64,000 nt of DNA from Methylocella tundrae (GCF_038024855.1 NZ_CP139089.1:2762501-2826500), one strand, 5' to 3'; positions 9,044 to 17,768 are shown, numbered from the stretch's first letter. The notes: generated by a model not told the origin, from the sequence alone. Program-made: numbers and translations.

Positions 9044-9529
9044 CTAAAGATCTTCGGACAATTTGCCGATATGCTTCTGGCTATAGAGCTGAACGCCGAC
9101 CTGGCGGATCAATTCCTGCTGGGTCTCGAGAAAGTCGATATGATGCTCTTCGTCTTTCAGAAGCTCGTCATATAATTCCTTCGTCACCCGGTCGTGCACG
9201 CTGATGGCGTATTCGGCGGCCTCCGTATAAAGCGCGCGCGCGGCGAGTTCCGCGGCGAGATCGCAGCTCAGAATTTCCTCGACCGTCTGTCCGATGCGCA
9301 GAGGATCCAGCACCTGCATATTCGGGAAACCTTCGAGGAAAAGAATGCGCGCCGTGATCTTATCGGCATGACGCATCTCCTCGATCGATTCCTCGCGCCA
9401 TTGCTTTGCAAGATCCTTGAAACCCCAATTATCAAGGATACGAAAATGCAGCCAGTATTGATTTATTGCGGTCAATTCGCTGCGCAGGCTGCGATTGAGA
9501 TAGTCGATGACCCTGTCGTCACCCTTCAT
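9044..9529 (-). CDS. bfr: Bacterioferritin
   Basis: A 161-residue bacterioferritin, the haem-containing ferritin that oxidises Fe(II) and stores Fe(III) in a 24-mer shell. The ferroxidase ligands Glu18, Glu51 and His54 are in place, as is the pair from DEEHH in the fourth helix. Met52, the axial haem ligand of Bfr subunits, is present in SIEEMRHADKI. Length is normal. No bfd ferredoxin gene is adjacent. The upstream 400 bp contain a TTTTAGAA half-motif on the minus strand, reminiscent of half an Irr (ICE) box, but the full inverted repeat is absent, so iron control is only a suggestion. Confidence 0.97.
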   Translation of the reverse strand: MKGDDRVIDYLNRSLRSELTAINQYWLHFRILDNWGFKDLAKQWREESIEEMRHADKITARILFLEGFPNMQVLDPLRIGQTVEEILSCDLAAELAARALYTEAAEYAISVHDRVTKELYDELLKDEEHHIDFLETQQELIRQVGVQLYSQKHIGKLSEDL

Positions 9530-9929
9530 AATGAAGTACTCCCCGAACGATTCCTAAGACGTGGCTCGCGCCCATGGTGGAATCAATGCGCCTCTATTTG
9601 GGCTAGTGACGATTGACTGAACAAGACAGGTTCTAAAATAAACCCTGGCCTCGGCAATGCAAGCGATTTGAACGAGAATGACCTTGAACACTTTGCGATG
9701 GATCAATTGGCCGGCGGCTCCGGCGAATATTTCTTTCCCTGCGGGGGCAGTGGCCAAGGAAAAAATGTGCCAAACTTTACCTGCGCGAAATCCGGTTAGT
9801 TGAACAGCGGGATGTGATTGCGGCGCGAGATATTCGTCCACGGGGAGGTTAAAATCCGATCGGCCGGCGAAAGCCAAAGGCAACTTCCGTCTGACATCTT
9901 TCAGTTATGGTCAGATAAGGAGTGCATAT
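9530..9929. other. 400-bp intergenic region between divergent bfr and the GGDEF/EAL gene
   Basis: No credible gene is visible. The region should contain the promoters of bfr (leftward) and the GGDEF/EAL gene (rightward). A ribosome-binding site AAGGAG lies 7 bases before the ATG at 9930. A stretch near 9628-9640 reads TTCTAAAA on the plus strand, which could be half of an iron-responsive element. No terminator, tRNA or repeat was identified. Confidence 0.4.
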
Positions 9930-12509
9930 ATGTCGGCGCAGGCGACGAGACGCGAGGTCGATGGCGGGCCGGTTGAGCAGGTCGCAGCCGGCATGCGAGG
10001 CGACCGGCGCGCGGCGCAGGGGCGCGCTCTGGTGAGCACTGCGCGGCGTCCGCCTGAAATCGAAACCCTGCATCTCGCCTGGCGCGCGGCGATTGTTCCT
10101 CCGAACGTCATTCCTCCTTACGAGGAGCTGGCGCTCGGCGGCCTCGGCCGCCTTGCCGACAGCGCGGCTTTGATTCGCGTAACGGCGCCCGGGCAGCTCG
10201 ACATTCTCATGGCTGGACCGACAATTGAAGCCTGGATTGATCAGCCTTCACGCCGGGGGGCGATCAACCCGCGTTCGAGCGGTCTGCTCAGAGCCATGCA
10301 TGACGCGGTCATGCGCGCCCTGAAGAAAAGCTATCCCGCGGAAACCGTGGCGCATGCCGTCGTCGACGGCCTCGTCCGCAGCTACGACCTACTGGCCCTG
10401 CCTGTATCAAATCGCTGGGGGCCGCCGCTCTGCCAAGTCTATATGAAGCAGCGGGAGCAGAGATACAACCTCGTCGATGCGATCTTCAGCGCGACCGATG
10501 AAGGCGTCGTCGCGCTGGCCGCCATCCGTGACGAAACTCAGGCCGCATGCGACTTTGAAATTGTCACCCTGAACGATGGGGCCGCGCGTCTGTTGAAGCG
10601 CGGCGGCGTCGATTTGCGCGGGCGGCGTCTGTCCGAACTGCTCGCCGAAGGGGGCCGAAACGGCGCGCTCGCGAGATTCTGCGGCGTGGTCGAAAATGGC
10701 GGCAGCGCCCGCTTTGAAATCGACGCCTTTCTCGACGCCGGCGCCGATGCGCATCTCAGCGTTAACGCATCGGCGATGGGCGATCTCGTCGCGGTGACGC
10801 TGACCGACATCAGCGACATCAGGGCGCGAGAGACCTCTTTCCGCCTGCTCTTTGACGGCAGCCCGACGCCGACGGCGCTTTGCGATCCGGAAACGTTCCG
10901 CTTTCTCGCGGTCAATGACGCGGCTGCGGCGCTTTGGGGGTTTTCGCGTGAGGATTTGCTCACGATGACGGCTTTCGACGTGACCCCCGAAGAGGATTGG
11001 GACGACGTTCGCGCCTTCGCAAGCCGCGATCCCGCGGGGCCGGTAGCGCAGAGGATCGGACGCTACATGCGATCCGACCGGAGCCAGCTCGACGTCATCG
11101 TTCATTCGCGCGCAATCATCTTTCGCGACCGGCATGCGCATCTTATCACCATCATCGACGTGACCGAAAAGCAGCGCGCCGAGGTGCGTCTCGCGCATAT
11201 GGCGCATCACGACGCCCTGACCGATCTGCCGAACCGCGCGCTGTTTCGCCAAAGGCTCGACGAGGAGCTCGCGCGCCTTGATCCCGAACAAGGCCAGCTC
11301 GCGCTGTTTTATCTCGATCTCGATCAGTTCAAGGCGATCAACGACACGCTCGGCCATCCGGTCGGCGACGCGCTTTTGCGCGCCGTCGCGGATCGGCTCC
11401 GCGTCTGTTTGCGCGCGACCGATATCGTCGCTCGATTTGGCGGCGATGAATTCGGCATTTTGCGAACCGGCCTTGCAGGCCCGGACGAGGCGAGCAGCTT
11501 TGCCTCCTATGTCGTCGACGCGGTGAGCCGGCCTTTTGTGATCGAGGGCCATTCCCTTGAGATTGGGACGAGCATCGGCATCGCAATGGCGCCGGGCGAC
11601 GGGCTCTCTTCGGATCTTTTGCTGAAGAACGCCGATATGGCGCTCTACCGCGCCAAGGACGGAGGCCGGCGCGCCTTTCATTTCTTCGAGCCCGGGATGG
11701 ACGCGCGCGTGCGGGCGCGCCGCTTGCTCGAGATTGATCTGAGGCGCGCTATGGCGGCCGGCGAATTCGAACTTTACTACCAGCCGCTCGTCTCGCTCAA
11801 ATCAGGCGCGATCACAGGCTTTGAGGCTTTACTGCGCTGGCATCATCCCTCGCGCGGATTAGTGCCTCCGGCGGAATTCATCCCCCTGTCAGAAGAGATC
11901 GGATTGATCGTGCCGCTCGGCGAATGGGTGCTGAGGCAGGCCTGCGCCGAGGCGGCGCGCTGGCCGGGCCATTTGAAGGTCGCCGTCAATCTATCCTCGG
12001 TTCAATTCAAGACCGGAAATGTGACGCACGCCGTGTTGAGCGCGCTCGCGAATTCCGGCTTGCCCGCCTCGCGGCTCGAGCTCGAGATCACCGAATCCAT
12101 TCTGTTGGCGGAAAGCGAAGCAAATCTTGCAACGCTTTATCGCCTTCGGGGGCTTGGCGTCAGCGTCTCCATGGATGATTTCGGAACAGGCTATTCGAGC
12201 CTCAGCTATTTGCGCGCTTTTCCATTCGACAAGATCAAGATCGACCGGTCCTTCGTCAGCGAATTGTCCGATGGCGGCGATTGCATGGCGATCGTGCGCG
12301 CGGTCGCCGGCCTTGGGTCAAGCCTTGGCATCGCGACCACGGCCGAAGGCGTCGAAACAGGCGAACAACTCGCCTGGCTGCGCAATGAAGGCTGCACCGA
12401 AATGCAGGGCTATTACTTCAGCCCCCCTGTGCCGGCGAGCAAGATCGCGCCCATGCTGAAGGCGAATGAAGGCGCGCGCTCAAGCTGCGAAGGCCTCGTC
12501 AGACATTGA
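9930..12509 (+). CDS. Hybrid cyclic-di-GMP enzyme with PAS, GGDEF and EAL domains
   Basis: An 859-residue protein with no clear membrane segment. It has an N-terminal PAS_5-like sensory region (about 45-180), a degenerate PAS region (about 185-300), a PAS domain (about 305-415), a diguanylate cyclase domain with intact RFGGDEF (GGDEF at 504-508), and an EAL phosphodiesterase domain (EALLRW from about 632). An RATD sequence lies five residues before GGDEF, matching the inhibitory I-site RxxD. The EAL domain keeps DDFGTGYSSLSYL and KIDRSF, so both activities look possible; net direction of turnover cannot be predicted. The start is supported by AAGGAG. Confidence 0.93.
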   Translation: MSAQATRREVDGGPVEQVAAGMRGDRRAAQGRALVSTARRPPEIETLHLAWRAAIVPPNVIPPYEELALGGLGRLADSAALIRVTAPGQLDILMAGPTIEAWIDQPSRRGAINPRSSGLLRAMHDAVMRALKKSYPAETVAHAVVDGLVRSYDLLALPVSNRWGPPLCQVYMKQREQRYNLVDAIFSATDEGVVALAAIRDETQAACDFEIVTLNDGAARLLKRGGVDLRGRRLSELLAEGGRNGALARFCGVVENGGSARFEIDAFLDAGADAHLSVNASAMGDLVAVTLTDISDIRARETSFRLLFDGSPTPTALCDPETFRFLAVNDAAAALWGFSREDLLTMTAFDVTPEEDWDDVRAFASRDPAGPVAQRIGRYMRSDRSQLDVIVHSRAIIFRDRHAHLITIIDVTEKQRAEVRLAHMAHHDALTDLPNRALFRQRLDEELARLDPEQGQLALFYLDLDQFKAINDTLGHPVGDALLRAVADRLRVCLRATDIVARFGGDEFGILRTGLAGPDEASSFASYVVDAVSRPFVIEGHSLEIGTSIGIAMAPGDGLSSDLLLKNADMALYRAKDGGRRAFHFFEPGMDARVRARRLLEIDLRRAMAAGEFELYYQPLVSLKSGAITGFEALLRWHHPSRGLVPPAEFIPLSEEIGLIVPLGEWVLRQACAEAARWPGHLKVAVNLSSVQFKTGNVTHAVLSALANSGLPASRLELEITESILLAESEANLATLYRLRGLGVSVSMDDFGTGYSSLSYLRAFPFDKIKIDRSFVSELSDGGDCMAIVRAVAGLGSSLGIATTAEGVETGEQLAWLRNEGCTEMQGYYFSPPVPASKIAPMLKANEGARSSCEGLVRH

Positions 12510-12760
12510 ACATGACGCCGAAAAATCGCGGACTTCTCGGACCTGCACGATGCGTCGAAAACAATCGCAAAAGAAGGGAATGCGAATCCATCGGAACGCT
12601 ATTCCACAGAAGAACACATGCTATGTTATAAACTCCGGCATGCGCTTGTCGGCGTTGCGCTGCAGAGCACCTGCGTCCGCCGCGCATCGCAGAGCGGGCG
12701 ACGCGCGGCTCGCAAGTGGTCCCAAACGTCGGGCCTCAGGTATGCGGTAAAGCGGGGCGC

Positions 12761-13420
12761 TTATGCGCGTGCTGAAAATAGCGCCGCACAGCCCACGATT
12801 TCAATCGAGACCGATCGAAACCGCTGAGTAAGAGCGCGTTCGAGGCCGTCGGCGTCATCGTTCTCATTCGAAAATATCCCTTTTCGATTGTAAACCTCCA
12901 TGAGCCGTTTGGCAGGCCCGCTCCGGGAGACGCCGCCTTGCAGCAAGGTTGAACCGAAGAGGATCGCGCCGGGATTCATCAACATCTTCAGGTGATCGAA
13001 GGCCGCGGACTTCGACAGTATCGTCCCCGGAAGGCAATGGAGTAGATAGTTCATGCCGATCGAATCGAATTTCGCCGCGTCGATTGAGATCGGCTCCAGG
13101 ACATTCCGGAGATAGATCTCCGGCTTGTATCGCCCGATTCGACGAGAGGCGAAGTCGAGGGTCGTCTCATTAAGGTCCATCAACGCGATGCGTGGCTGGT
13201 TCGCCGGAAATCGGCAGTGGTCCAGGAAATAGCCCGTCCCAACCCCAACATCCAAATGATTGGCGGTGACGTGCCTGTTGTAGTGCTCCAGGAGCCGTGG
13301 AGTAGGGCACCTCCAAATCAGGCGATTGGATATGCCAAGCACTATAAGGTCGTAGAGCGCGAGCGTGCGTTTGGTGTAGACAGCCTGTCCCGCGGCGACC
13401 TGTTCTGAACTGACGCTCAT
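12761..13420 (-). CDS. Class I SAM-dependent methyltransferase
   Basis: A 219-residue protein. The SAM-binding motif I, LDVGVGTGYFLDHC, lies near residue 77, followed by an acidic strand-end MDLNETTL (motif II) and DSIGMNYLLHCLPG (motif III/post-II region). The fold is a class I methyltransferase. The substrate cannot be named; it resembles small-molecule methyltransferases that sit beside secondary-metabolite or lipid genes. The neighbouring genes give no pathway. Codon use is less GC-biased than in the flanking genes, which may reflect later acquisition. It is convergent with the GGDEF/EAL gene, with a featureless 250-bp space between. Confidence 0.8.
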   Translation of the reverse strand: MSVSSEQVAAGQAVYTKRTLALYDLIVLGISNRLIWRCPTPRLLEHYNRHVTANHLDVGVGTGYFLDHCRFPANQPRIALMDLNETTLDFASRRIGRYKPEIYLRNVLEPISIDAAKFDSIGMNYLLHCLPGTILSKSAAFDHLKMLMNPGAILFGSTLLQGGVSRSGPAKRLMEVYNRKGIFSNENDDADGLERALTQRFRSVSIEIVGCAALFSARA

Positions 13421-13463
13421 GGCGCTTGCCTTTCTGTGACGGTCATGAAGCAGCGTTGCCCCC

Positions 13464-14351
13464 TCATTTCACTTCGAACCCTGCGTCTTCCGCCGCGCGT
13501 TTGGCGATCGCCGACCAGTCGAGCCCGCCATCCCCATTGGCGATCGCCGCCAAAAAACGATCCCGCACGATGGACGCGAAGGGCAGCGGCGCCTCGAGCT
13601 TTTCGGCCGCCTGCAGCAGCAGCCGATTATCCTTCAGCCCCAGCGGCATTTTGAATCCCGGCGGAGAGAATTTGCCGTCGAGGATCAGCGCGCCATAGGT
13701 CTTGTAAACCGGCGCGGCGAACAGCGTCTCCGTCAGCAGTTCGAAAACCTTGGCCGTATCGACGCCACCCTTGGCGGTCAGCGCGAAGGCTTCGGCAAGG
13801 CTTTCGATGACGCAGGTAATCAGAAAATTGCCCGTGAGCTTGACGAGATTGGCCTGCGCCGGCTGATCGCCCATGACGAATACACGCTGGCCCATCGCCT
13901 CCAACGCCGGGCGGATTTTGTCGATAAGCTCGGCGTCGCCGCCGGCCGCGATAAAGAGCTTGCCGGCTTCCGCCGCTTCGGGTCGCCCGAACACAGGCGC
14001 GGCGGCATAGTTTTGGCCACGCTCGGCATGCGCCTTGGCCAGCCGCTCCGACAGCGCGACGGAAATCGTGCTCATCGAGATATGAGCGGCGCCCTCTTTC
14101 AGTCCTTCGATAATGCCATCCTTGCCGAGCGTCACGGCTTCGACCGCCGCGTCGTCGGCGAGCATGGTGATCGCAATATCGCCTTCCTTCGCGGCTTCCG
14201 CTGGCGTTCGTTCAATGGCGACGCCAAGCGCGTTGATCGCTTTTGTCGGCTCATAGCTCCGGTTCCAGGCGACCACCGTATGGCCGTCCTTGACGAGGTT
14301 GCGCACCATGGCGCTGCCCATTCCGCCGAGGCCAAGGAATGCAATTTTCAT
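13464..14351 (-). CDS. NAD(P)-dependent beta-hydroxyacid dehydrogenase family oxidoreductase
   Basis: A 295-residue member of the 3-hydroxyisobutyrate dehydrogenase / glyoxylate-succinic semialdehyde reductase family. The N-terminal Rossmann motif is FLGLGGMGSAMVRNL, and the Arg of AWNRS at the end of strand 2 suggests NADP(H). The catalytic Lys lies in VKLTGNFLI, with the SLAEAFALTAKGG helix typical of the C-terminal domain. The ATG at 14351 was chosen because it begins the fold and has AGGAGA upstream; an in-frame 41-codon extension is Arg-rich and unlike the family. The exact substrate is open. Confidence 0.88.
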   Translation of the reverse strand: MKIAFLGLGGMGSAMVRNLVKDGHTVVAWNRSYEPTKAINALGVAIERTPAEAAKEGDIAITMLADDAAVEAVTLGKDGIIEGLKEGAAHISMSTISVALSERLAKAHAERGQNYAAAPVFGRPEAAEAGKLFIAAGGDAELIDKIRPALEAMGQRVFVMGDQPAQANLVKLTGNFLITCVIESLAEAFALTAKGGVDTAKVFELLTETLFAAPVYKTYGALILDGKFSPPGFKMPLGLKDNRLLLQAAEKLEAPLPFASIVRDRFLAAIANGDGGLDWSAIAKRAAEDAGFEVK

Positions 14352-14415
14352 GGATTTCTCCTGGTTTCCGGCGCGGCTCAAATGTGAGCGCGCCCTCGAT
14401 GCATGGGTGGAGGGC

Positions 14416-15372
14416 TCAGGATTGCGTCGGCGGCGGTTTGGTGGCGGCCGCCTCACGCGCGCGGCGCGCCTCATAGGCCTTCAAATGAGCATAGGCGATG
14501 CGCAAAAGCGATTTCGGGTCCGGGCCCACAATCCTGCGGCTCAGGAGGTCGCCGAGAATATGGTCGGCTTCAGTCGGCGCGCCGCGTTCGACGTCGCGCA
14601 GCATGGAGGCGACAAATTCCGATCCCGGCGCCGTCAACATGGTTTTGCTGCGCGCCAGCGCCGCCTCGCTCGGGCCGTATCCGTTTTCAGCGGCGATCGA
14701 AGCGCATTCGTCGACGAGGGATGTCGCAAGGTCAGAGGCTCCAGCCGCCGCGATGTCGCCGGCCGCGGCGCGCATCAGGCAGGTGATCCCGGCGGCCGAT
14801 GCGATGAACGCCCATTTGTCCCACATATCCTGCAAAATTTTACCGCTGCGGCGCGCGTCGAAGCCGGCATTGAGAAGGGCGGTTTCGATCGCCGCCACTT
14901 GCTTCGAGCCGACGCAGCCGCGTTCGCCAAACGCCAGATTGTGGAAATTCCCGAAATGCAGAATACGCCCTTCGGGATCGAGCGCCGTCGAGATCGCGCA
15001 AAGGCCGCCGAGCACATGGGCCGCGCCAAAACGCGCGTCAAGCGCATCAAGATGGCGCATGCCATTGAGGAGCGGCAGGATCGCAGTGTCAGGCCCGACC
15101 GCGGGCGCAAAAGAGTCGATAGCGCCATCGAGATCATAGGCCTTGCAGCTCAAAATGATGAGATCGAAGGGCTCGCGCAGCGCCTCGGCGGAAATCACCG
15201 GCGGGTTTTGAATGTCGATGTCGCCGAGCGGACTTTTGACGACGAGTCCCGTCTTTGCGAGCTGCGCCACCCGCCTCGAGCGCACGAGAAAGGTGACGTC
15301 GCGGCCGGCCTTCAGCAAGCGCGCGCCGAAATAGCCGCCGATCGCGCCGGCTCCGACCACGAGAATGCGCAT
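14416..15372 (-). CDS. 2-dehydropantoate 2-reductase (ketopantoate reductase) family protein
   Basis: A 318-residue ApbA/PanE-type NADPH-dependent reductase, starting with MRILVVGAGAIGGYFGARLLKAG (GxGxxG motif). The C-terminal helical domain has KWAFIASAAGITCLMRAAAGDI, matching the family's Lys-containing catalytic region, and a conserved SMLRDVERGAPTEADHILG block with the substrate-contacting Glu. True PanE would make pantoate for CoA synthesis, but many Rhizobiales carry several paralogues of unknown substrate, so no symbol is given. The ATG at 15372 has AAGGACAG upstream. It lies 64 bp upstream of, and on the same strand as, the hydroxyacid dehydrogenase, suggesting an operon. Confidence 0.87.
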   Translation of the reverse strand: MRILVVGAGAIGGYFGARLLKAGRDVTFLVRSRRVAQLAKTGLVVKSPLGDIDIQNPPVISAEALREPFDLIILSCKAYDLDGAIDSFAPAVGPDTAILPLLNGMRHLDALDARFGAAHVLGGLCAISTALDPEGRILHFGNFHNLAFGERGCVGSKQVAAIETALLNAGFDARRSGKILQDMWDKWAFIASAAGITCLMRAAAGDIAAAGASDLATSLVDECASIAAENGYGPSEAALARSKTMLTAPGSEFVASMLRDVERGAPTEADHILGDLLSRRIVGPDPKSLLRIAYAHLKAYEARRAREAAATKPPPTQS

Positions 15373-15508
15373 TTTTCTGTCCTTTCGGGGATGACGCTCG
15401 ATTGGCGCGGCGCTGGCGCCGGCGCTCCAGCCGCGCACTTTGTAGAACGGCCGCCGCCGGCGAACAATCTTGCGCCTTGGCTCGCCTCATCAATTGTTTC
15501 GGCGCAAT

Positions 15509-15525
15509 CGGCGATTGCATCGCCG
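15509..15525. promoter_or_regulatory. Perfect inverted repeat upstream of the sigma-54-type promoter
   Basis: CGGCGAT and ATCGCCG form perfect 7-bp arms separated by TGC, about 150 bp upstream of the candidate -24/-12 element. That is a usual distance for an enhancer-binding activator. The sequence does not match the NtrC site as I know it, so it is offered only as a candidate operator for the guanidine operon or for the divergent reductase gene. Confidence 0.3.
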
Positions 15526-15661
15526 CCTGATCATGATTCCATCAGTCTGATTATTTTTTTGGCGCAGGGAAAGGGCTGGCACAAGCGTCAAAAATTACGG
15601 ACTGCCGATCCAGGAGATTGAATCAATTCGATTATCACGAAATAATTGGCCAATTTCGGAA

Positions 15662-15678
15662 TTGGCGCCACGCTTGCA
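15662..15678 (+). promoter_or_regulatory. Candidate sigma-54 (RpoN) -24/-12 promoter
   Basis: TTGGC at 15662-15666 and TTGCA at 15674-15678 give the invariant GG and GC dinucleotides with exactly ten bases between them, and the surrounding bases fit the RpoN consensus at about 10 of 12 positions. Transcription would begin about 12 bases after the GC, near 15689-15691, which is right where the riboswitch P1 stem begins. RpoN control suits a nitrogen-source operon. It is a visual match and has not been scored. Confidence 0.6.
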
Positions 15679-15685
15679 ACGATTG

Positions 15686-15802
15686 CGTTGGAAGGCGGCT
15701 AGGGTTCCGATCGCGAGTTTGCGGTGCTGGTCCGAGAGCTGCAATCCAGCTGGGAGAAATCGGCTGGAGGCACGGCGGGATAAAAGCCCGGGAGACCAAA
15801 CG
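15686..15802 (+). ncRNA. Guanidine-I riboswitch aptamer (ykkC class)
   Basis: All the conserved blocks of the ykkC/guanidine-I aptamer appear in order: CTAGGGTTCCG at 15699-15709, CTGGTCCGAGAG at 15727-15738, CACGGCGGGA at 15771-15780 and AAAAGCCCGGGAGA at 15782-15795. A P1 stem can form between CGTTGG (15686-15691) and CCAAACG (15796-15802) with one bulged base. The element lies in the leader of the operon starting at 15856, with no gene between. This riboswitch class senses guanidinium and usually turns genes on. Recognition of the aptamer is strong; its switching mechanism here is described separately. Confidence 0.93.
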
Positions 15803-15844
15803 ACGTCAGGGATTGGCGTCAATGGTCTCGCCAGTCCCCTTTTG
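15792..15844 (+). terminator. Riboswitch expression platform with two mutually exclusive hairpins
   Basis: GGGATTGGCG (15809-15818) pairs with CGCCAGTCCC (15829-15838), one G-T pair, and is followed by CTTTT: a weak intrinsic-terminator shape just before the SD sequence TGGAGG. An alternative hairpin pairs GAGACCA (15792-15798, the 3' end of the aptamer) with TGGTCTC (15823-15829), helped by GACG/CGTC inside. The two cannot coexist fully. Which one corresponds to the ligand-bound state cannot be settled by eye. Confidence 0.55.
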
Positions 15845-15855
15845 TGGAGGATTGG

Positions 15856-16938
15856 ATGTTGCCTACGAAGAAGCTCGCTTCAAAAATCGCGTCTCTCGGT
15901 CTCGGCGCCGTTTTGCTGTTCGGGGCGGCGGATGCCGTCTCCGCGGCGCCGAAAAAAGATTTCAAGCTCGCCTGGTCGATCTATGTCGGTTGGATGCCCT
16001 GGCAATGGGCGAATGACCACGGCATCGTCAAGAAATGGGCCGATAAATACGGCATCAAGATCGACGTTGTTCAATTCAACGATTACGCCGAGTCGATCAA
16101 CCAATATACAGCGGGCGCTTTTGACGCCTTGACCGTCACCAACATGGATACGGTGGCGACGCCGGCCGTCGGCGGCGTCGATTCCACCGCCGTGATCGTC
16201 GGTGATTTCTCGAACGGCAATGACGCCGTCATCTTGAAGGATAAGTCAGACCTCAAGGCGATCAAAGGCCAGAAGATCAATCTCGTCCAATTTTCCGTCT
16301 CGCATTACCTGCTCGATCGCGCGCTGGCCTCGATCGGCATGACGGAAAAGGATGTCACCGTCGTCAACACCTCCGACGCCGATATGGCGGCGGCCTTCGC
16401 GACGCCCGACGTCACGGCGGTTACGACCTGGAATCCGATCGTCTCCGAAATCATGCAGCGCAAGGACGCGCACGAGGTCTTCGACTCGAGCAAGATCCCC
16501 GGCGAGATCATGGACCTTGCGATCGCCAATACGAAGACGCTGGAAGATAATCCCGATTTCGGCAAGGCGCTGGCCGGCATCTGGTATGAGACGCTCGCCA
16601 TCATGAGCGCTAAAACGCCGGCCGGGCAGGCTGCGCGGGAGGACATGGGGAAGGCCTCCGGCACGGATCTCGCGGGCTTCGAATCGCAGCTGAAGACGAC
16701 GCGCATGTTCTACACACCAGCCGACGCCATCGCCTTTACGACGAGCGCCGCCTTGCCGAAGACCATGAAGCTTGTGAATGAATTTCTCTTCACGCATGGA
16801 TTGCTTGGCGACGCCGCCAAAAGCGCTGACGTGATTGGAGTCAAATTCCCCGACGGCAGCGTTCTTGGCGATCCGAAGAAGATCGGGCTACGCTTCGTGA
16901 CGACCTATATGGACGCCGCCGCGACGGCCAAGAACTGA
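15856..16938 (+). CDS. ABC transporter substrate-binding protein of the guanidine (urea-carboxylase-associated) operon
   Basis: A 360-residue periplasmic binding protein of the NitT/TauT (SsuA-like) class. A Sec signal peptide with a hydrophobic stretch IASLGLGAVLLFGAADAVSA ends in an SAA cleavage region near residue 31. The mature part begins with KLAWSIYVGWMPWQWAND, typical of binding proteins found beside urea/guanidine carboxylases. Together with the next two genes it should import the substrate, most likely guanidinium given the riboswitch; urea is the traditional annotation. The ATG at 15856 has TGGAGG eight bases upstream; a GTG at 15844 is in frame but lies inside that site. Confidence 0.88.
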   Translation: MLPTKKLASKIASLGLGAVLLFGAADAVSAAPKKDFKLAWSIYVGWMPWQWANDHGIVKKWADKYGIKIDVVQFNDYAESINQYTAGAFDALTVTNMDTVATPAVGGVDSTAVIVGDFSNGNDAVILKDKSDLKAIKGQKINLVQFSVSHYLLDRALASIGMTEKDVTVVNTSDADMAAAFATPDVTAVTTWNPIVSEIMQRKDAHEVFDSSKIPGEIMDLAIANTKTLEDNPDFGKALAGIWYETLAIMSAKTPAGQAAREDMGKASGTDLAGFESQLKTTRMFYTPADAIAFTTSAALPKTMKLVNEFLFTHGLLGDAAKSADVIGVKFPDGSVLGDPKKIGLRFVTTYMDAAATAKN

Positions 16939-16949
16939 AGGCTTCTCCC

Positions 16950-17768
16950 ATGCGCTTACTCACCTATCGCCCGAATCGGGGAGCAAGCCTCATCCTGCCC
17001 GCCCTTCCTTTCGTCGTGCTGATCGCGATCTATGCGATCGGATCGATCCTGCGCCATGCGGGCAATCCCGACGATAAATTGCTGCCAGGCCTCGACAGCC
17101 TGGCGGCGGCGGTGCGACGCGTCGCTTTTGAGCCTGATAAGCGCACGGGAGACATCATTCTTTGGTCCGACACTGCGGCGAGCCTCACTCGTCTCGGCGT
17201 CGGCCTCGCGGTCGCGACCGTCAGTAGTTGCGTCATCGGGCTCCTGGTTGGGCTGTTGCCCTATCTGCGAGTTCTGCTGACGCCTTTCATAGCAGTGTTG
17301 TCGATGATCCCGCCGCTCGCGATCCTGCCGATCCTGTTCATCGTGTTCGGGCTTGGCGAAGTCTCGAAGATCGTGCTGATCGTCATCGGCATCGCGCCTT
17401 ATATGACCCGCGATCTCGCCTTGCGGGTCAGTGAACTGCCGGTAGAGCAATTGGTCAAGGCGCAGACGCTTGGCGCGACAACATGGCAGATTCTGCTCCG
17501 CGTCGTGGCGCCGCAGATGATGCCGCGCCTCATTGATTCCGTCCGGCTATCGCTTGGCGCCGCGTGGCTCTACCTGATCGCGGCCGAGGCGATCGCCGCC
17601 GAAAGCGGGCTTGGCTATCGCATCTTTTTGATGCGCCGCTATCTCGCGATGGATGTCATTTTGCCTTATGTCGCCTGGATCACGCTCCTTGCCTTTCTGT
17701 CGGATTATATCTTGCGGCGCCTGCAAAGCTGGCTCTTCCCCTGGTTTGCGGGAGCGCGCGCGAAATGA
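16950..17768 (+). CDS. ABC transporter permease, NitT/TauT type
   Basis: A 272-residue inner-membrane permease with about six predicted hydrophobic segments (for example LILPALPFVVLIAIYAIGSI near the N-terminus and FIAVLSMIPPLAILPILFIVFGLG in the middle). The EAA-loop equivalent, VKAQTLGATTWQILLRVVAPQMMPRLID, contacts the ATPase. It follows the binding-protein gene by 11 bp and overlaps the ATPase gene by 4 bp (ATGA), so the three are translated together. It is the presumed guanidine import channel. Confidence 0.9.
   Translation: MRLLTYRPNRGASLILPALPFVVLIAIYAIGSILRHAGNPDDKLLPGLDSLAAAVRRVAFEPDKRTGDIILWSDTAASLTRLGVGLAVATVSSCVIGLLVGLLPYLRVLLTPFIAVLSMIPPLAILPILFIVFGLGEVSKIVLIVIGIAPYMTRDLALRVSELPVEQLVKAQTLGATTWQILLRVVAPQMMPRLIDSVRLSLGAAWLYLIAAEAIAAESGLGYRIFLMRRYLAMDVILPYVAWITLLAFLSDYILRRLQSWLFPWFAGARAK

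Noticed and set aside
15550..15600. TGGCAC-containing alternative sigma-54 site upstream of the riboswitch
   Set aside because: TGGCACAAGCGTCAA lacks the TTGC element at the required spacing; the element at 15662-15678 fits much better.
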